From the NCBI GenBank assembly GCA_903870065.1, contig CAIQBN010000513.1:1-35157 (forward strand): a DNA stretch of 35,157 nt. The letters run 5' to 3'. The notes under the pieces are model-generated. The model was not told where the DNA came from. It ran no database searches and was given only the letters and a program-made list of their open reading frames with translations. Each line of letters begins with the position of its first letter. The stretch's first letter is position 1. This document shows positions 33,196 to 35,157 of the stretch, piece after piece. This DNA is from an uncultured beta proteobacterium. GTDB lineage: Bacteria > Pseudomonadota > Gammaproteobacteria > Burkholderiales > Burkholderiaceae_C. The position numbers and the translations under genes were made by a program.

Positions 33196-34815
33196 TCAGG
33201 CCAGTACGACATCCTTGTTGGTAAGGCGTTTGGCGAGCGCCTGTGCCAGTCTGTTGACAGCCCCGTAAATGGACAGCTGTGGATTGGCACCGATGCTGGT
33301 GGGGAAAATGGAGCCGTCGTGGATGGACAAGTTTTCCAGCTGCCAGTGAATACCGTCCGGTCGGGTGACCCCGCGCTGATCGTCCGCTGCCATGGCGCAC
33401 CCGCCCATTACGTGGGCGCTGCCGATCTTCGTCAGCAGGGGTTTCATGGGAAGATCCTCTATCGACCTTTTGGTGTCTGCCCATGTGCTGGTGCCCGCGG
33501 CCATTTCATGACCCGGGTACACCATTTTTGCCCCTGCCTCGAATTGAATTTCGGCCATGGCCAACATAGAGCGACGTGCCCCCTCAAGCACATAGTCGGT
33601 AAGCGGGTAATCCAGCAGGGGAGAGCCGTCGCCGCGTAATTCGACCTTGCCACCCACTGACTGTGCATGAAAACCATCGCGCATAAGAGCCAGCATCACA
33701 TTGGCGTGGGGGTACTGGCGGAATAGCTGCGCCTGCTTCTCCCCAAATCCTGGTAAGTTGGCACCAAAGAACACCGGATGCAGCGGAGCAACCTCGAGTT
33801 TGAAGCCGATCGGGCCATCGATAGCCTGGGTGTTCAAAAAATGATCGGAATAGATCGATTGTGGCGCACCATCCCAAGCCGCTACTAGGTTGGGCATGAC
33901 CGCTGTGGTGATGGCGACCGGATGCAAAAAAGTACGCGTGCCTAAACGGTGATGCGGGTCTGGTGCATCGGAACGTTTGAGTAGCGCGGGTGAGTTGATG
34001 GCACCACCTGCCAGAATATAGTGTTTTGCTATGATTTGTGTAGCTGGCCCCGCCCTGTCGACGGGGGCTGCATTAGGTTTTACTGCTATGCAACGCAGGC
34101 TGACAATGCGTCCGTTGGCAATTTCAAACCTCTCGGCACGTGTCTCTACCAGCAAAGTCGCGCCTTGCGCGAGTGCGAAGGGGATCGTGGTGACCAGCAT
34201 CGACTGTTTGGCATTGGTAGGGCAACCCATGCCGCAAGAGCCCAGGTTGTAGCAACCTTTGACATTGCGCGGAATCACTTCGGCCTTGATGCCAAGTTTG
34301 GCGGCACCGCGGCGCAGCAATTCATTATTTTCGTTAGGGGCCGTTTGCCATGGGCTGATATTGAGACGCTCTTCAGCTTGCTGAAAGAATGGGGCCAAAG
34401 CCTCAGGGCTATAGTCAGTCAACCCAAACTTTTCCTGCCAGTAGGCCAGCGTTGTTGGTGGCGTTCGAAAAGAGCTTGTCCAATTCACCGTGGTTGTGCC
34501 CCCCACACTGCGTCCTTGCAAAATAGTGATGGACTTGTCTTTGGTCTGGCGTCCCGCCGCTTCCTGGTAAAGCGAGGCATAGGCCTGCGGTTCACGCTGC
34601 TTGAAGTCGCTGCTGCTTTTGAGCTGCCCTTCTTCTATGATGACCACGTTCAGGCCGGCCCTGGTCAGCAGCTCGGCAGAGATACCGGCGCCTGCCCCCG
34701 AACCGATGATGGCTACATCGCAGGTGATATTGGACGGAAGTGCAGCGTGCGCGCCGCCAAATACTTTCCAGCCACTGGCTAGTCCTTCGCGAATGGGATC
34801 CTTGATGCTGCTCAT
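33196..34815 (-). CDS. GMC-family FAD-dependent oxidoreductase
   Basis: A 539-residue flavoprotein. The FAD Rossmann motif is DVAIIGSGAGAGISAELL (from residue 33), with GRSVGGTTTVNW further on. A cysteine-containing segment CYNLGSCGMGCPTNAKQS follows, and the C-terminal GMC signature has HVMGGCAMA with the probable catalytic His and ANPQLSIYGAVNRLA. The family oxidises alcohols, sugars or sterols; this branch resembles bacterial alcohol or sugar dehydrogenases that give electrons to the respiratory chain, but the substrate is unknown. There is no signal peptide. ATG 34815 (MSSIKDPIREG) was chosen over the open frame to 34884. The small gene just upstream looks like its usual partner. Confidence 0.88.
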   Translation of the reverse strand: MSSIKDPIREGLASGWKVFGGAHAALPSNITCDVAIIGSGAGAGISAELLTRAGLNVVIIEEGQLKSSSDFKQREPQAYASLYQEAAGRQTKDKSITILQGRSVGGTTTVNWTSSFRTPPTTLAYWQEKFGLTDYSPEALAPFFQQAEERLNISPWQTAPNENNELLRRGAAKLGIKAEVIPRNVKGCYNLGSCGMGCPTNAKQSMLVTTIPFALAQGATLLVETRAERFEIANGRIVSLRCIAVKPNAAPVDRAGPATQIIAKHYILAGGAINSPALLKRSDAPDPHHRLGTRTFLHPVAITTAVMPNLVAAWDGAPQSIYSDHFLNTQAIDGPIGFKLEVAPLHPVFFGANLPGFGEKQAQLFRQYPHANVMLALMRDGFHAQSVGGKVELRGDGSPLLDYPLTDYVLEGARRSMLAMAEIQFEAGAKMVYPGHEMAAGTSTWADTKRSIEDLPMKPLLTKIGSAHVMGGCAMAADDQRGVTRPDGIHWQLENLSIHDGSIFPTSIGANPQLSIYGAVNRLAQALAKRLTNKDVVLA

Positions 34816-34844
34816 GTGGTATTCCGTTTTTTTCTGATCATGGA

Positions 34845-35157
34845 TCAAATCTCTCTGGGGCCGGGGTAGCCCAGCACAGCCCAAGACTCTTGCCCTGAGA
34901 AGTACGACGCGCTCACGATATCGTGGAGTGCCTGGTAGACCTGCACACGAAGTGCTAGGCTGGAGACGCGCATACCCTGAAGTGCAAGAGTCATTTCTGA
35001 AACGTTGACCTTATCCCAGGCTGTTGACAGGCCGACGATTGCCAGACGACCGGCTGCTGTCCCGAGCAACCCCAGCAGTTGGGAGAGTTCAGCCTTCACA
35101 TGGTAGGGCGTGCCACCAATAAAAGTGTCAATGCGGTCAAGTAGATCAGTTATTGCG
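34845..35157 (-). CDS. C-terminal part of a small partner protein of the GMC oxidoreductase, cut by window edge
   Basis: The frame is open to the right edge, so the gene starts outside the window; about 103 codons are visible. Residues include IDTFIGGTPYHVKAELSQLL and a C-terminal VYQALHDIVSASYFSGQESW followed by GYPGP, a style I associate with small proteins encoded before GMC oxidoreductases that resemble the gamma subunit of gluconate dehydrogenases. The stop is 29 bases before the oxidoreductase start on the same strand. A role as an accessory or export subunit is inferred. The GTG at 35099 is internal, not the start. Confidence 0.65.
   Translation of the reverse strand, partial: AITDLLDRIDTFIGGTPYHVKAELSQLLGLLGTAAGRLAIVGLSTAWDKVNVSEMTLALQGMRVSSLALRVQVYQALHDIVSASYFSGQESWAVLGYPGPREI

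Noticed and set aside
33146-33484. N-terminal extension of the glutathione S-transferase frame
   Set aside because: It overlaps the GMC oxidoreductase coding region out of frame and is not GST-like; the family start MKLYYSPGACS is at 33145.

Overview
This is a chromosomal window from a betaproteobacterium, most likely Burkholderiales/Comamonadaceae (Rhodoferax- or Polaromonas-like). The genus is inferred from gene order, protein style and moderately high GC, not from a search. It spans the replication origin: the dnaA-rpmH intergenic region at 20261-20513 carries DnaA boxes. Everything from 20260 down to 10505 (dnaA, dnaN, gyrB and a four-gene cluster) is on the minus strand. Everything from 20514 to 25402 (rpmH, rnpA, yidD, yidC, mnmE and one unknown gene) is on the plus strand. 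Both flanks are therefore transcribed away from the origin, with the forks. Gene density is very high. No gene-free stretch exceeds about 300 bases; the longest is the 253-base origin.

Left part (1-10504). The window opens in the tail of a glycan-type locus: a DegT/DnrJ-family PLP aminotransferase cut by the left edge, then an unusual protein with two methyltransferase domains. Convergent to it is a class I DAHP synthase (aromatic amino acids). A membrane diguanylate cyclase (Cache-HAMP-PAS-GGDEF) follows, divergent from an MFS transporter. Next come a 709-residue protein whose C-terminal half resembles cyanobacterial acyl-ACP reductase, two small unknown genes, and an IF-1 gene.

Origin-proximal minus-strand block (10505-20260). 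dnaA, dnaN and gyrB are followed, 28 bases after gyrB, by four tightly overlapping genes: DUF3348, DUF802, an OmpA/MotB-like protein and DUF2894. The DUF802 protein has MotA/TolQ/ExbB-like membrane helices and a very long cytoplasmic helical tail. Its partner has one membrane helix with an embedded aspartate and an OmpA peptidoglycan-binding domain. Together they look like an uncharacterised ion-driven stator, similar in layout to flagellar MotAB and to ZorAB of the Zorya phage-defence system. This is the strongest candidate here for an undescribed system.

Plus-strand side of the origin (20514-25402). This is the standard ribosomal protein L34, RNase P protein, YidD, YidC and MnmE cluster, followed by a conserved-looking unknown gene.

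Right part (25438-35157). Adenine phosphoribosyltransferase and a CPA2 cation/proton antiporter are on the minus strand. Divergent from them is a lipopolysaccharide operon (kdsD, kdsC, lptC) ending in a short-chain dehydrogenase instead of lptA/lptB. A shared terminator separates this from a minus-strand series read from the right edge: a small protein (cut by the edge), a GMC oxidoreductase, a glutathione S-transferase, an ECF sigma factor, a tiny zinc-finger anti-sigma factor, and a glycine-rich RRM RNA-binding protein. No rRNA, tRNA, insertion sequence, prophage or CRISPR array was seen.
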